From JBEBSD01 sp040394475 (GTDB taxonomy: Bacteria > Bacteroidota > Bacteroidia > Cytophagales > Spirosomataceae), in assembly GCA_040394475.1 (NCBI GenBank), contig JBEBSD010000003.1, positions 1-64,000 on the forward strand: DNA of 64,000 nt, in the 5' to 3' direction. Shown here piece after piece: positions 7,762-17,190 of the stretch. Below the pieces are notes generated by a model, which searched no databases, was not told the origin of the DNA, and worked only from the letters and a program-made list of their open reading frames with translations. The position numbers were made by a program, and so were the translations under genes. Numbering within the stretch: the stretch's first letter is position 1; each line of letters starts with the position of its first letter.

Positions 7762-10200
7762 ATGAAATTGTTCAGTTCATGGTACCGCTGTGGAGCGGCA
7801 TTGCTACTTTGTATCAGCACCGTGAGTTTTTCACAGGTGAGAATAGACCTGGCGGAGGCCCGGGTTTATACGGCCGTCAACGATCCGAAAGTGCTGCTGG
7901 GCACCCGGACGGTCCTGGTGGAGGAGGTTCAGAAGCGTAGCGGCATTACCCTTCCCCAAACCTATTCACTGGATCCGGGTAAGGGAAGCTATATTGTATT
8001 AGCCCTGGAAAAAGATGTTCCCGCATTGCCGGAAGCCTTTCAGAAAGGGGCCGCCAGTACCATTGCCCTGGAAGCCGAAGGGTTCAGACTGATTGCCAAC
8101 AGCGGCCAGCAATCTGTGGTGATTGTCGGCAAGGATGCCCGTGGGTTGTTGTACGGTGTGGGAAGGTTTTTACGAAAAGCGGAAATGAGAACAGCACGGA
8201 TCCGCTTTTCGGAAGAAGACACGATCAGTACCAGCCCCCGGTTTCCACTGCGCGGGCACCAGCTGGGGTATCGCCCCAAGACAAACTCCTACGATGCGTT
8301 TACGGTGAAGCAGTTCGATCAGTATATCCGGGAGCTGGCGCTGTTCGGGGCGAACAGCATCGAGATAATGCCTCCGCGGACCGATGACGACCTGACCAGC
8401 AAGCACATGAAGTTGCCGGCATTGAAAATGATGACCGAACAGGCCAGAATTTGCCGGGATTACGGGTTGGACGTATGGATGTGGTACCCGAACCTGGCGA
8501 AGGATTATACCGATCCTGCTACGGTAAAGGCGGAACTGGACGAGCGGGAGGAGGTGTTCCGATCGCTTCCGAAGCTGGATGCGGTGTTTGTGCCGGGGGG
8601 AGATCCGGGCGACCTGGAACCGGATGCGTTGTTTGCCTGGATGGACCAGGTCGCAGTTGTCCTGAAACGGCATCATCCAGAGGCGAAGCTGTGGGTATCA
8701 CCCCAGTCCTTTCGCCCGGAGAACAGTTGGTTCGATGCGTTCTTTGTGCACGCCAATAAAGGGTACCCGTGGCTGGGCGGGATTGTATTCGGTCCTTGGG
8801 TGAAAGTCCCTATCGAAACCATCCGGGAAAAGCTGAACCCGGCTATTCCCATCCGCAATTATCCTGACATCACCCACAGCATTGCCTGTCAGTATCCGGT
8901 TGCAGACTGGGATCCTGCCTGGGCGCTGGCGCTGGGGCGGGAGGCGGTGAATCCACGACCTTATGACCAGAAAATTTTCCACAATGCAGTCGCGCCGTTC
9001 TGCGTCGGGAGCCTGAGTTATTCGGAAGGGACCAACGACGATGTTAATAAGTTTATATGGAGCGATCAGGACTGGGATCCGGAAACAGACGTGATGGAAA
9101 CGTTACGGGATTATGTCCGGTTGTTTTTTGGGGCAGAATGGGCACAGCATGGGGCGCTTGCACTGGCAGCCCTCGAAAAAAACCATGTGGGGCCCTTGTT
9201 GGGAAATACGTCCGTTGAACGCACCCTGTGGAAGTGGCAGTATATGGAAAAGTATGGTCAGCCCGAATTACACCAGAACGCTCGTTTCCAAATGGGACTG
9301 ATCCGGGCGTATTTCGATGCCTATACCCGGGAACGCCTGGTGTATGAAACGCAGCTTGAACAACGGGCGAGAGAAGAGCTTCATCAGGCAACACGCGGAA
9401 ACACGGGACTGCATATCGGACAAAGCAAAGCCTTCCTGGAACAGACATGGAAAAATCCGGTGCGTCTGGAATGGCGGCAGAAATGCCTGGAACTTGCCGA
9501 TTCCTTGTTCAAAAGTATAGGCGCACAATTGACGGTCGATAAACACGGGGCGATGCCGGGAAGGGGGAATTTTATCGATAACCTGCAATTCCCGCTTACG
9601 GAGGTCCCCTGGCTGTTAAAAGAAATAGGGGATATTGAACGCCTGCGTACAGATGCGGAACGTATTCCTGCCATTCAGAAGCTCCTGGCCCGTACCGATC
9701 CCGGACCGGGAGGGTTTTATGATCATTTGGGAAGCCCGGATAGCTGGTATAGGGTGGTGCGGGATCTTTCCTGGAAGCAGGATCCGGGGAGTTTGCAGTC
9801 TCCTCGTATCGGATACGGAATGAACCTGCCCGGGAAAGAGATGTATCGCGATATCCCGGGAGCTGCCTATAAAATCCCGCTTGTTCCGCGCAACTGGTTC
9901 AGCCAGATGGAAACCTTATACGATGTACCGCTAAAGGTGCAATACGACCAGCTGGATCCAAGAGCGCGCTATCGGATCCGGATAGCCTATACCGGGAGGT
10001 TTAAAGCACATCTGAAACTGACCACCGACGATGGATCGGTTATTCATGACTACCTGAAAACGGGTGATGAGTCCATTTATGAATTCGACGTGCCCCGGGA
10101 AGTCACCAGCGACGGGAAGGCAGTGTTTAGCTGGAATTGTAAGGAAGGAGAGCGGGGGGTGCAGGTAAGTGAGATCTGGTTGATCCGGGCGCCGCGCTGA
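7762..10200 (+). CDS. secreted glycoside-hydrolase-like protein (GH20b/GH67N-like N-terminus, TIM-barrel)
   Basis: An 812-residue exported protein. A signal peptide covers residues 1-24 (ends TVSFSQ). Residues ~25-145 look like the zincin-like N-terminal domain found in hexosaminidases and alpha-glucuronidases (SGITLPQTY, LLYGVGRFLRK). A barrel-like core follows: FPLRGHQLGYRP, ALFGANSIEIMPP, DYGLDVWMWYPN, DAVFVPGGDPGD, KLWVSPQSF. The C-terminus (from ~700) resembles a beta-sandwich (RIRIAYTGRFKAHLKLTTDD). Acidic residues in the barrel, such as EIMPPRTDD, PGGDPGD and EGTNDD, are candidate catalytic sites but I cannot assign them. Relatives are often annotated alpha-glucuronidase-like; the exact CAZy family is uncertain. 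Its place between susD and an aldolase suggests uronic-acid-containing glycan breakdown. Confidence 0.72.
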   Translation: MKLFSSWYRCGAALLLCISTVSFSQVRIDLAEARVYTAVNDPKVLLGTRTVLVEEVQKRSGITLPQTYSLDPGKGSYIVLALEKDVPALPEAFQKGAASTIALEAEGFRLIANSGQQSVVIVGKDARGLLYGVGRFLRKAEMRTARIRFSEEDTISTSPRFPLRGHQLGYRPKTNSYDAFTVKQFDQYIRELALFGANSIEIMPPRTDDDLTSKHMKLPALKMMTEQARICRDYGLDVWMWYPNLAKDYTDPATVKAELDEREEVFRSLPKLDAVFVPGGDPGDLEPDALFAWMDQVAVVLKRHHPEAKLWVSPQSFRPENSWFDAFFVHANKGYPWLGGIVFGPWVKVPIETIREKLNPAIPIRNYPDITHSIACQYPVADWDPAWALALGREAVNPRPYDQKIFHNAVAPFCVGSLSYSEGTNDDVNKFIWSDQDWDPETDVMETLRDYVRLFFGAEWAQHGALALAALEKNHVGPLLGNTSVERTLWKWQYMEKYGQPELHQNARFQMGLIRAYFDAYTRERLVYETQLEQRAREELHQATRGNTGLHIGQSKAFLEQTWKNPVRLEWRQKCLELADSLFKSIGAQLTVDKHGAMPGRGNFIDNLQFPLTEVPWLLKEIGDIERLRTDAERIPAIQKLLARTDPGPGGFYDHLGSPDSWYRVVRDLSWKQDPGSLQSPRIGYGMNLPGKEMYRDIPGAAYKIPLVPRNWFSQMETLYDVPLKVQYDQLDPRARYRIRIAYTGRFKAHLKLTTDDGSVIHDYLKTGDESIYEFDVPREVTSDGKAVFSWNCKEGERGVQVSEIWLIRAPR

Positions 10201-10221
10201 CACAAAAAAAAAGGTATTAAG

Positions 10222-11034
10222 ATGGAAAAGAATACGTTAAGAATGAAGCTGGAACGTGGCGAACGGGTTTACGGGACCTGTATTACAGCCACCTCTCCTA
10301 TGTGGCCGGCCACCGTGGCCGGAACCGGGGTTGATTTTGTATTTATCGATACAGAACATATCCCGTTAGACCGGGCTGCGCTCGCCAATTTGTGCCAGCA
10401 TTTCCAGGCGCTGGGTGTTACGCCGATTGTCCGCATTCCGCAGCCGGACCCTTACCTGGCCTGCCAGGTGATCGATGGCGGGGCGATCGGAGTGGTAGCG
10501 CCTTATCTGGAAAATAGGAGGCAATTCCTGGAATTAACCGGAGCGATTAAATACCGGCCGTTGAAAGGGGAGAAACTGGAGCGCTTGCTGTCGGGGGAGG
10601 ACCCGGGCGCTGAAATGCGGGCCTACCTGGATCACTATAACCACGGACAGCTGTTTATTGCGAACATTGAGAGTATCCCGGCAGTTGAGCGGTTGGATGA
10701 CCTGTTATCGGTGCCGGGGCTGGACGGGGTGTTTATCGGGCCGCACGACCTGTCGGTCAGCATGGGGCTTCCTGAACAATATGATCATCCGGACTTTGAA
10801 GCGGTTGTCCGTTCAATTATTCACAAGGTCCGGGCGCATGGATTGCATATTGGTATTCATTTTTCACTGGAGCCAGAACGCCAGGTTAAATGGGTACAGG
10901 AAGGAGCCAATATGGTGGTTCACAGCTTTGATATCGCCTTGTTCCGGAAACAATTGGTGTCGGATCTGAATGTCATCCGTGAAGGAACAGGCGACAAGCA
11001 GTCGATTGCGGGTGCCGGACCAGCGATAATCTGA
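10222..11034 (+). CDS. HpcH/HpaI aldolase/citrate lyase family protein
   Basis: A 270-residue cytoplasmic class II aldolase of the HpcH/HpaI type, which cleaves 2-keto-3-deoxy sugar acids to pyruvate and an aldehyde. Visible family motifs: FVFIDTEHIPLDRAALANL near residue 40 (substrate region), IVRIPQPDPYLACQVIDGG, the acidic metal ligands in IANIESIPAVERLDDLL (residues ~150), and GVFIGPHDLSVSMG near 175 with the conserved GPxDLS. Length is normal. It starts 21 bp after the glycoside-hydrolase gene and is probably cotranscribed with it, which fits degradation of a uronate or aldonate released from glycan. The specific substrate (KDG, KDGal, 4-hydroxy-2-oxo acids) cannot be read from the sequence. 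Confidence 0.88.
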   Translation: MEKNTLRMKLERGERVYGTCITATSPMWPATVAGTGVDFVFIDTEHIPLDRAALANLCQHFQALGVTPIVRIPQPDPYLACQVIDGGAIGVVAPYLENRRQFLELTGAIKYRPLKGEKLERLLSGEDPGAEMRAYLDHYNHGQLFIANIESIPAVERLDDLLSVPGLDGVFIGPHDLSVSMGLPEQYDHPDFEAVVRSIIHKVRAHGLHIGIHFSLEPERQVKWVQEGANMVVHSFDIALFRKQLVSDLNVIREGTGDKQSIAGAGPAII

Positions 11035-11097
11035 CAATACTTACCGCCGGGGATTATTTTTTTCTAATTTCGCATCCGAATCAACCCTGAACAGCAC

Positions 11098-11850
11098 GTG
11101 GCCTGGTACCATTCTTTTTTTGAAGGGCTTCCGCAGTATGCCTGGAAATTAAATCAAAACGAAGAGCAGTCCGAACTGGAAGCCGATTTTCTGTGGGATG
11201 TGCTGCAGCTTGCGGAGGGACAGCAGGTGCTGGATGTTTTTGCCGGTTATGGACGGCATGCGCTGCCGCTGGCCCGTCAGAAAGTGCAGCTCTGGTGCAT
11301 AGACATCTCAAAGGAGGCGTGTGAAGAACTGAGCATCAGCGCGCGCGAGGAATTTCTGGGCGTTCAGGTGCTTTGCAGCGACTTCCTGGAAGCCGATTTG
11401 CCGCCGGTGCCCATGAATGCAGCCTATTGCATGGGAAATAGCTTTAGCTTTTTCGACCGTGCTGGCATGCAGGTAATGCTGTCACGCATTGCAGGCACCC
11501 TCGCGCCCGGAGCCGGCTTTCTGGCGCATACGTGCCTGCTTGCCGAGACGGTGCTTCCGGATTTTCAGCAGCGCAGCTGGATGGAAATAGGAGAGGGTGA
11601 AGAAAAACTGCAATACCTGGTCAACAATGAATACGACGCGTTGGAAGGCGTCATCCGTGCACAGGTAACCTACATGGACGGAATTCGCAGGCAATCCTAC
11701 GAAATTGAACAATTCGTGTATACATTATCCGATCTGAAGGTCTTGTTTGCCGAGGCCGGGCTGGAGGTGAAAGAGGTTTTTTCCGATATTGACGGAGAAC
11801 CCTTCCAGTTAGGGGACGAGCAGGCGTTCATTCTCGCAGTGAAACAGTAG
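11098..11850 (+). CDS. class I SAM-dependent methyltransferase
   Basis: A 250-residue soluble methyltransferase. The glycine-rich SAM-binding motif I is VLDVFAGYGRHALPLA (about residues 43-58), followed by the acidic end of strand 2 (LWCIDIS) and a motif-II-like LCSDFLEADLP. The C-terminal half has the beta-strand/insert pattern of small-molecule methyltransferases (YLVNNEYDALEGVIRAQVTY). The start is GTG at 11098; no in-frame ATG lies near it. It is 63 bp after the aldolase and converges on the site-2 protease gene with 60 bp between the stop codons. The substrate is unknown. Confidence 0.82.
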   Translation: MAWYHSFFEGLPQYAWKLNQNEEQSELEADFLWDVLQLAEGQQVLDVFAGYGRHALPLARQKVQLWCIDISKEACEELSISAREEFLGVQVLCSDFLEADLPPVPMNAAYCMGNSFSFFDRAGMQVMLSRIAGTLAPGAGFLAHTCLLAETVLPDFQQRSWMEIGEGEEKLQYLVNNEYDALEGVIRAQVTYMDGIRRQSYEIEQFVYTLSDLKVLFAEAGLEVKEVFSDIDGEPFQLGDEQAFILAVKQ

Positions 11851-11910
11851 CCACCGCGGATGAACCCACTATGCGGCGTTCTTCGTTCCGAAACCAGGCT
11901 CCCCGGTACC

Positions 11911-13050
11911 TTACAAGACGGTGAATGGTTTAGGGCTAAAGCAAAGTACAAAGATGATTAACGCCAGGATCCCGATAACGATCCGGGCGGCGCCTAGCGG
12001 GCGGTTGTCCTCTGTTTCCGGATGGTGTACGCCAAGAAACCGTCCCAGGATAAAAATGAATGCCAGAAATCCGGGATATCCTTCCCAATCAGGCTGCAGG
12101 TAGGAAAAAGCAAGCTGGATCAGAATGACCCCCAGTGCGATCATCACTGCGTTCAGCGGGTTGTCGCTCAGCCGCCGGAAACAGACATACAGAAAGAAGG
12201 CATAGAAGCTCAGATAAAACAGCTGGTTGTAGAAAACGGCATCTTTGGCGACGGCAAAATCAGTCACTTTGAAAAGTCCGAGACCTGCATACAAGGCAAA
12301 GAGAATAAACAGCACCGGGGCTATCTTTTCGAACACGCGTTGACCGGTGAGGCCGTACAGAATGTGGCCGCCGTCGAGCTGCCCGATCGGAATGAGGTTA
12401 AGGGACGTGAAAAACAAGGCCAGATACCCCGCAAAAAGATAGGGATAATGAATGATCTCATAAGCATTGGGGAGTAAATCGGGATCGGCTACGTAGGTTT
12501 TGAACAGCCAGAAAAGAATGTTATCTCCCAGGATGAGATTGCCGCTTGCATTTTCGTAGACAAATTGCCCGTAATTAAATCCATGCTCGGCATATTCCGG
12601 ATGAATGGTGAAGATGTAATCTGCAGGCGGAAGGTGGGTAAATCCGTACCACAGCACCCCCAGGGCCGCTACGAAGCCTGCCAAAGGACCGGCTACTCCG
12701 ATATCGAAAAATTTAATCCGCGAACGAACGACACTCCGGATCCGGATAAAAGCCCCCATTGTCCCGATGCTCTGGGAGATGCCGAACCAAAGCGGAATAT
12801 AATAGGGAAGCGAGACGCTGACCTGGTGGCGTTTGGCGGCAAAAAAATGCCCGAATTCATGAATGGTGAGGATCCCCAGGAACGGAATTGAAAAATGAAA
12901 ACCCTGCAGGAATTCTTTCCATCTCAACGGGTTTTCCACCATTACAAAAATATTCCCGTACATCCATTCCGCACCGGAAAGGGTGGTGGTAATGAGTGTG
13001 AGTATAAACAGGACGGACTGGATAAGATGGGTACGCGTATTAGCTGACAT
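11911..13050 (-). CDS. site-2 protease family intramembrane metalloprotease
   Basis: A 379-residue multi-pass membrane protease of the S2P/M50 family. The zinc motif is TIHEFGHFFAA (HExxH), and the second metal site is LNLIPIGQLDGGHILYGL (the LDG motif with conserved Asp). At least seven hydrophobic stretches are visible, among them VLFILTLITTTLSG, GVAGPLAGFVAALGVLWYG and ARIVIGILALIIFVL. The ATG at 13050 (MSANTRTH) is preferred over the longer open frame because it overlaps the end of the HAD gene in the pattern ATGTCAGCTAA, an 11-bp overlap suggesting translational coupling. Such proteases release membrane-bound regulators or process membrane peptides; the target is unknown. Confidence 0.92.
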   Translation of the reverse strand: MSANTRTHLIQSVLFILTLITTTLSGAEWMYGNIFVMVENPLRWKEFLQGFHFSIPFLGILTIHEFGHFFAAKRHQVSVSLPYYIPLWFGISQSIGTMGAFIRIRSVVRSRIKFFDIGVAGPLAGFVAALGVLWYGFTHLPPADYIFTIHPEYAEHGFNYGQFVYENASGNLILGDNILFWLFKTYVADPDLLPNAYEIIHYPYLFAGYLALFFTSLNLIPIGQLDGGHILYGLTGQRVFEKIAPVLFILFALYAGLGLFKVTDFAVAKDAVFYNQLFYLSFYAFFLYVCFRRLSDNPLNAVMIALGVILIQLAFSYLQPDWEGYPGFLAFIFILGRFLGVHHPETEDNRPLGAARIVIGILALIIFVLCFSPKPFTVL

Positions 13051-13669
13051 AGTGGCTGAGGTATTCCAGGATGGTAGTTGGTTTTTGCACGTGGATCGTA
13101 TGAATGCCAAGTGTTCGGGCGGCTTCTGTATTCAGCAGGTTATCATCGAGAAAAAGTGTTTCTGCTGCGTTCAGGCCTGCGGTGTTGAGAACGTGCGTAT
13201 AGATCTCCGGATCCGGTTTCATAATGCCGATCTCATAAGAGAGGAAAATACGTTCAAACAACTCTTCCAAAACGCCGCCGCCCGCAGCTCCGAAAATCTC
13301 CCGGACCCGCAGCATGTGGATACTGCTGGTATTACTCAGTAAGAATAACCGGTACCTGGAAAGCAGCTGGCGGAGTAATGCAATCCGTTCAACCGGAATG
13401 TCAAGCAATAAGGCATTCCAGGCGTCATCGATTTGCCGGTCCGTCCAATCCGGTCGCTTTAATTGTTCCCTGATCAGGTTTCTGAAACCTGCGGGCGACA
13501 GGCTTCCGGTCTCAAATTTGCGGAACAATTCTGTTTCTTTGAAAAGCTGCACCAGGTCGCTCTCCGGCCGGCCGCTTAAGCGGGAGAAAGCGTGTACAGT
13601 AAGGGGAATGTCGATATTGAGGATGACATCCCCGAGGTCAAAAACGATATTTTTTATAGTATCCTGCAT
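13040..13669 (-). CDS. HAD-superfamily hydrolase, subfamily IA (phosphatase-like)
   Basis: A 209-residue cytoplasmic HAD hydrolase. Motif I is NIVFDLGDVILNID; the usual second Asp of DxDGT is replaced by the DxGxV form typical of the YihX/epoxide-hydrolase-like branch. Motif II is LFLLSNTSSIH, motif III the Lys in EIGIMKPDPEIY, and motif IV TLFLDDNLLN. It would dephosphorylate a small metabolite, probably a sugar phosphate or nucleotide. The internal ATG at 13669 (MQDTIKN) is chosen because it puts motif I at the normal distance from the start; the open frame extends to 13747. Its stop overlaps the start of the site-2 protease gene by 11 bp. Confidence 0.9.
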   Translation of the reverse strand: MQDTIKNIVFDLGDVILNIDIPLTVHAFSRLSGRPESDLVQLFKETELFRKFETGSLSPAGFRNLIREQLKRPDWTDRQIDDAWNALLLDIPVERIALLRQLLSRYRLFLLSNTSSIHMLRVREIFGAAGGGVLEELFERIFLSYEIGIMKPDPEIYTHVLNTAGLNAAETLFLDDNLLNTEAARTLGIHTIHVQKPTTILEYLSHYVS

Positions 13670-13797
13670 ATCTGGTAAAAAGTTTGCAGAGGGAAGATGT
13701 CTCTGCGTGTCAGTCGCTAAGGGATACGACACCCCGCTTCCTAACAATACTCCAAATCTATTAACAATAGTTGTATTTCGGCATTCTTTTTAATAAA

Positions 13798-16700
13798 TCA
13801 ATTTTGTCTGACGCCGGGTGAAACGACGAGGACTTCCCGGTTGTGTAAATAGACCAGGATCCCCTCGGGGTTTATAAAACCAGCTGTCTGGTAGGCATTC
13901 AGAAGGTTGCGCATAGCGGGAGGCGCCAGGGTGTCCTGCGGTTCACTGATAAAATTAATCAGGGAGCATTGGCCATCCGGGGAACAGACTACACGGTCTG
14001 CCTGGAGTAAGGCGCCTCCCGGGAGAATCAGTTCATTGGGCAGGAGGGTCACTGCTTCCGGGGAGAAAACCGTTGAGATGCGCTCATGTTGCAGCAGCTG
14101 TTGTACGGCGTCACGAAGCAGCGGCAGGTCTTCTTCGCTCAGAATCCCGCTGTGAACTAATTGCACCAGGGTTGCATCGAGTGCCTGCTTCTCTTTCAGA
14201 CGCACCAGGGTGTATTTTAATTTTTGATAGAAATCCTGTTTCTTTTCAAATGTTTCGGTATCAAACAACCGTCCGGCATTGCGTTTCAGGTTATAGGCAG
14301 CTGCCTGGCGGTTGACAATAGGTTTTCCGATCAGCCAGGCGCTATGATTTTCTTGGGGGCTTGCCTGAAAACACGGGCGGTCTTCCTGTGCGATGATGTA
14401 GGTCGATTGCTCATCCTGCCAGCGCCCCAATGACACCAGAAAGGAGCGCAGCCAGGTATTGACGGTCGGGGCGGGCGATTTTCCGGGACCGGGAGGAGCG
14501 GGTAAGAGCGCCAGCACATAGAGGCGCTGGACAGGCCGGGTAAATGCCACATACAGCAGGTTCATGTTTTCAAGAAGAACCCGGTCGGCTTCCTCCTGGT
14601 ACTGGGCCCGGAGCGGGGTATCTGCCAGCTCTTTTTTAATAGCGACAGCGGCACTGACCAGCCGTTTCTCCGCTGTGTGGGCCACTAATTCCGGGTAATC
14701 GAGGGCGGATAAATCGGCCCAGAGCCGGCTTTGGGGCTTGGGCGCGGCACTCCATTGTGCGTAGGGTACCAGTACTACGGGGTACTCCAGGCCTTTCGAT
14801 TTGTGAATGGTGGTAATCCGGATGGCATCAGTATCGGGAGGGATGGCAATAGCGCTGTTTTGACCGGATACTTCCCACCAGTTGAGGAAATCGCCCAAAT
14901 GACTCGTACGGGTGGTCGTAAAGTTCAGCACTTCATCCAGGAATCGGAAAAGGTAGTTGTTTTCCCGGCGAAGGTCGAATAACCCCAGGCAGGCAATGAG
15001 CTGTTCACACAACTCATATAACCCCGATTGTTGCAGCTTAATGCCGTCCAGGGAGATGTCAAATTGTTGAAAATAAACCGTAAAGGAAGTGATATCAGGC
15101 TTCCGGCACATTTGCAGGAAGGGCTCAAAAGCGTCCCCCGCAGGGAGCGGCCTGCCCGTCAGCTGATGGAAAAGTAAAACGGTTTCAAGGCGTAAATAAC
15201 TTTTGGAAGGGGTATACAACACCTGGATAAAACCGATGAGCAAGTGGATGCTGCCGGCGTTTGACAGTAGCAGGGAATCGTCTGAAATTAAGGGACAGCC
15301 CGCTTCCTGCAGCCATTCGGCCAGTCGACGCGCCTGTTTTTTCTCCCGGCATAAAATGGCAAGGTCGCGCCAGCTGTAGCCTTCCGCCCGCAATTGCCGG
15401 ATCAGACCGAGGACATAACGGCCCTGTGCATCCGGCTGCTCCCCGTCAGGTTCGTCTTTGTCGAAAAAGTTAATCTGGATATGGCCTCCCGGTGCGGCCT
15501 GCGTCCCGATTTCTTGCTGAAAGGAATCATCGTAAACCGCGGTGGACAATTCATTTCTGAGTTCTTCTATCGCTGACAGGTAAGAGAAAAAGAGATTGTT
15601 GAAACGGGTGATTTCCTGATGGCTTCTCCGGTTGATTTTCAGCCGGGCAAGGTCATAACGCCGGTCAAGCTGCAGCAGACGGTCTTCCAGGAACGGATTG
15701 TCACTCCCCAGCAGCCCGCTCAATTGACGGGCCTGTCCTTGCGAAAGCTTCAGGAGCAGGTCCATGTCTCCTCCCCTGAAGCGGTAAATGGCCTGTTTGA
15801 TATCCCCTACCACCAGGTTAAAATGGTTGGAAGCAAGGGCGTTGTCGATAAGAGGGAGCAGGTTGGCAAACTGCAGTTTGGACGTGTCCTGGAATTCATC
15901 GATGAGAATATGGTTGTACTTTTCTCCCAGGCGTTCAAAAATAAAGGGAATGGGATCTCTGGCGACAATTTCGATGACCTTCCGGTTAAATTCCGAGATA
16001 TGGACCTGGTTATTCTGACGCAGTAGTGTATCCAGTTCTCCTTTGATTTCATGAAGAAGCGAGAGATTGTACAGTTGACCGATCAGGAGTTTGTAGAGAA
16101 TAACCCTCGGGCCGGCCTGCTCCCGGAAGGCCTCCATCTGTCCGTAGCGTGCGGTCAGTTCGTCACTGATGGCATTCAGCCGGTCCCTGTCGGTTCGGGA
16201 AATCTTACCGCCTGCCCACTTGTTGTCATGAACCGTGGTCCGGACGAACGCATTCGGGGTTTCCCATAGTTTGTCGTCACGGGTTGCGCGGTTCTCAAAA
16301 TAGGCATATATCCCTTTAGTGGATTGGTAAAAGTCGCCGGCTGTCAATCCTTCGGATTGGATGGTCTTCAGACCGCCGGCCGCCATAGACCTCATTTCAG
16401 CGTTCCGTTCCCGGACGTACGCCTGGAGTTGTTTCCGGATCGTAAACCAATCCTGCAGGGTGAGGTGGCTGACGGTGGCCAGGGCCTGGTAGCTTTGCTC
16501 GTTGACGAGGTCACGGGCGGTCTCGCGGATCCGTTCGGGGAGAGAAGACCAGCCTTTTCCGTCCTCCGCATGCTCGCGATAGTAATTTTCAAGGATCTGC
16601 GTCAGCCGTTCTTCTCCTTTCCGGGATACGCGCGCCAGCACCCGGTCAATAGCGCCGGTCAGAAGGTCGGTGTCCAGCCGGGTTTCAAAACCGAAAGGGA

Positions 16701-17106
16701 GTCCGAGCTCATCGGTAAACGAAGCTGCCAGCCGGGCCATAAAGCTATCGATGGTCATCACCGAAAAGTCGGAATAACCGTGCAGGATTTTTTGGAAGAC
16801 TGCCCGGGACCTGGTTCTGACGGCAGCCGATTGCTGCGCATAGAGCACCGGATTGCCGCTTGTTTCCGGATACAGCTCGCCGACAATGTCTGCCAACATG
16901 GGAGGCGTTTCGTCAGGGCCCGCAAACCGGTTCAGCGTGTCCATAATACGCGTTTTCATTTCACTGGCTGCGGCGTTGGTAAAGGTCACTGCCAGGATAT
17001 GCCGGTAATAGCGGTCATTTGACGGGTGCAGGGCCAGTTTCAGGTATTCCTTGGTAAGCGTATAGGTTTTTCCGGAGCCGGCGGAGGAACTGTAAATCTT
17101 GAACAT
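13798..17106 (-). CDS. UvrD/RecB-like (AddA-type) DNA helicase with degenerate nuclease domain
   Basis: An 1102-residue superfamily-1 helicase of the RecB/AddA type used in double-strand break end processing. Helicase motifs in order: Walker A SSAGSGKTYTL (residues 7-17), motif Ia VTFTNAAASEMKTRI, Walker B HILIDEFQDTSKLQF, motif III GDIKQAIYRFRGGD, motif V ITTIHKSKGLEYPVVLVPYA and motif VI NLLYVAFTRPVQRLYVL. The last ~90 residues align by eye with the RecB-family nuclease: QADRVV matches the PDRVV strand and LVYLHNREVLVV the final strands. The catalytic DYKTG position reads NFISE, so Asp and Lys are lost. An AddB-like partner is not in the window. The gene lies downstream of an outer-membrane protein gene that ends in its own terminator. 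Confidence 0.9.
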   Translation of the reverse strand: MFKIYSSSAGSGKTYTLTKEYLKLALHPSNDRYYRHILAVTFTNAAASEMKTRIMDTLNRFAGPDETPPMLADIVGELYPETSGNPVLYAQQSAAVRTRSRAVFQKILHGYSDFSVMTIDSFMARLAASFTDELGLPFGFETRLDTDLLTGAIDRVLARVSRKGEERLTQILENYYREHAEDGKGWSSLPERIRETARDLVNEQSYQALATVSHLTLQDWFTIRKQLQAYVRERNAEMRSMAAGGLKTIQSEGLTAGDFYQSTKGIYAYFENRATRDDKLWETPNAFVRTTVHDNKWAGGKISRTDRDRLNAISDELTARYGQMEAFREQAGPRVILYKLLIGQLYNLSLLHEIKGELDTLLRQNNQVHISEFNRKVIEIVARDPIPFIFERLGEKYNHILIDEFQDTSKLQFANLLPLIDNALASNHFNLVVGDIKQAIYRFRGGDMDLLLKLSQGQARQLSGLLGSDNPFLEDRLLQLDRRYDLARLKINRRSHQEITRFNNLFFSYLSAIEELRNELSTAVYDDSFQQEIGTQAAPGGHIQINFFDKDEPDGEQPDAQGRYVLGLIRQLRAEGYSWRDLAILCREKKQARRLAEWLQEAGCPLISDDSLLLSNAGSIHLLIGFIQVLYTPSKSYLRLETVLLFHQLTGRPLPAGDAFEPFLQMCRKPDITSFTVYFQQFDISLDGIKLQQSGLYELCEQLIACLGLFDLRRENNYLFRFLDEVLNFTTTRTSHLGDFLNWWEVSGQNSAIAIPPDTDAIRITTIHKSKGLEYPVVLVPYAQWSAAPKPQSRLWADLSALDYPELVAHTAEKRLVSAAVAIKKELADTPLRAQYQEEADRVLLENMNLLYVAFTRPVQRLYVLALLPAPPGPGKSPAPTVNTWLRSFLVSLGRWQDEQSTYIIAQEDRPCFQASPQENHSAWLIGKPIVNRQAAAYNLKRNAGRLFDTETFEKKQDFYQKLKYTLVRLKEKQALDATLVQLVHSGILSEEDLPLLRDAVQQLLQHERISTVFSPEAVTLLPNELILPGGALLQADRVVCSPDGQCSLINFISEPQDTLAPPAMRNLLNAYQTAGFINPEGILVYLHNREVLVVSPGVRQN

Positions 17107-17118
17107 GGTGCTAATGAA

Positions 17119-17165
17119 CGGAAAAAACGACGCTCTCTGAATATCGGGGCAGAAGAGCGTCGTTT
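17119..17165 (-). terminator. terminator after the outer-membrane protein gene
   Basis: A 12-bp inverted repeat (AAACGACGCTCT at 17125-17136 and its complement at 17154-17165) has a run of Ts after the hairpin when read on the minus strand. It lies 25 bp past the stop of the leftward gene at 17191 and before the helicase start at 17106. Confidence 0.8.
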
Positions 17166-17190
17166 GACGGTGACGTTAAGGCGGCTGGAA

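Noticed and set aside
16324..17022. 232-codon open frame antisense to the helicase gene
   Set aside because: The helicase motifs on the minus strand explain this stretch; no family resemblance on the plus strand.
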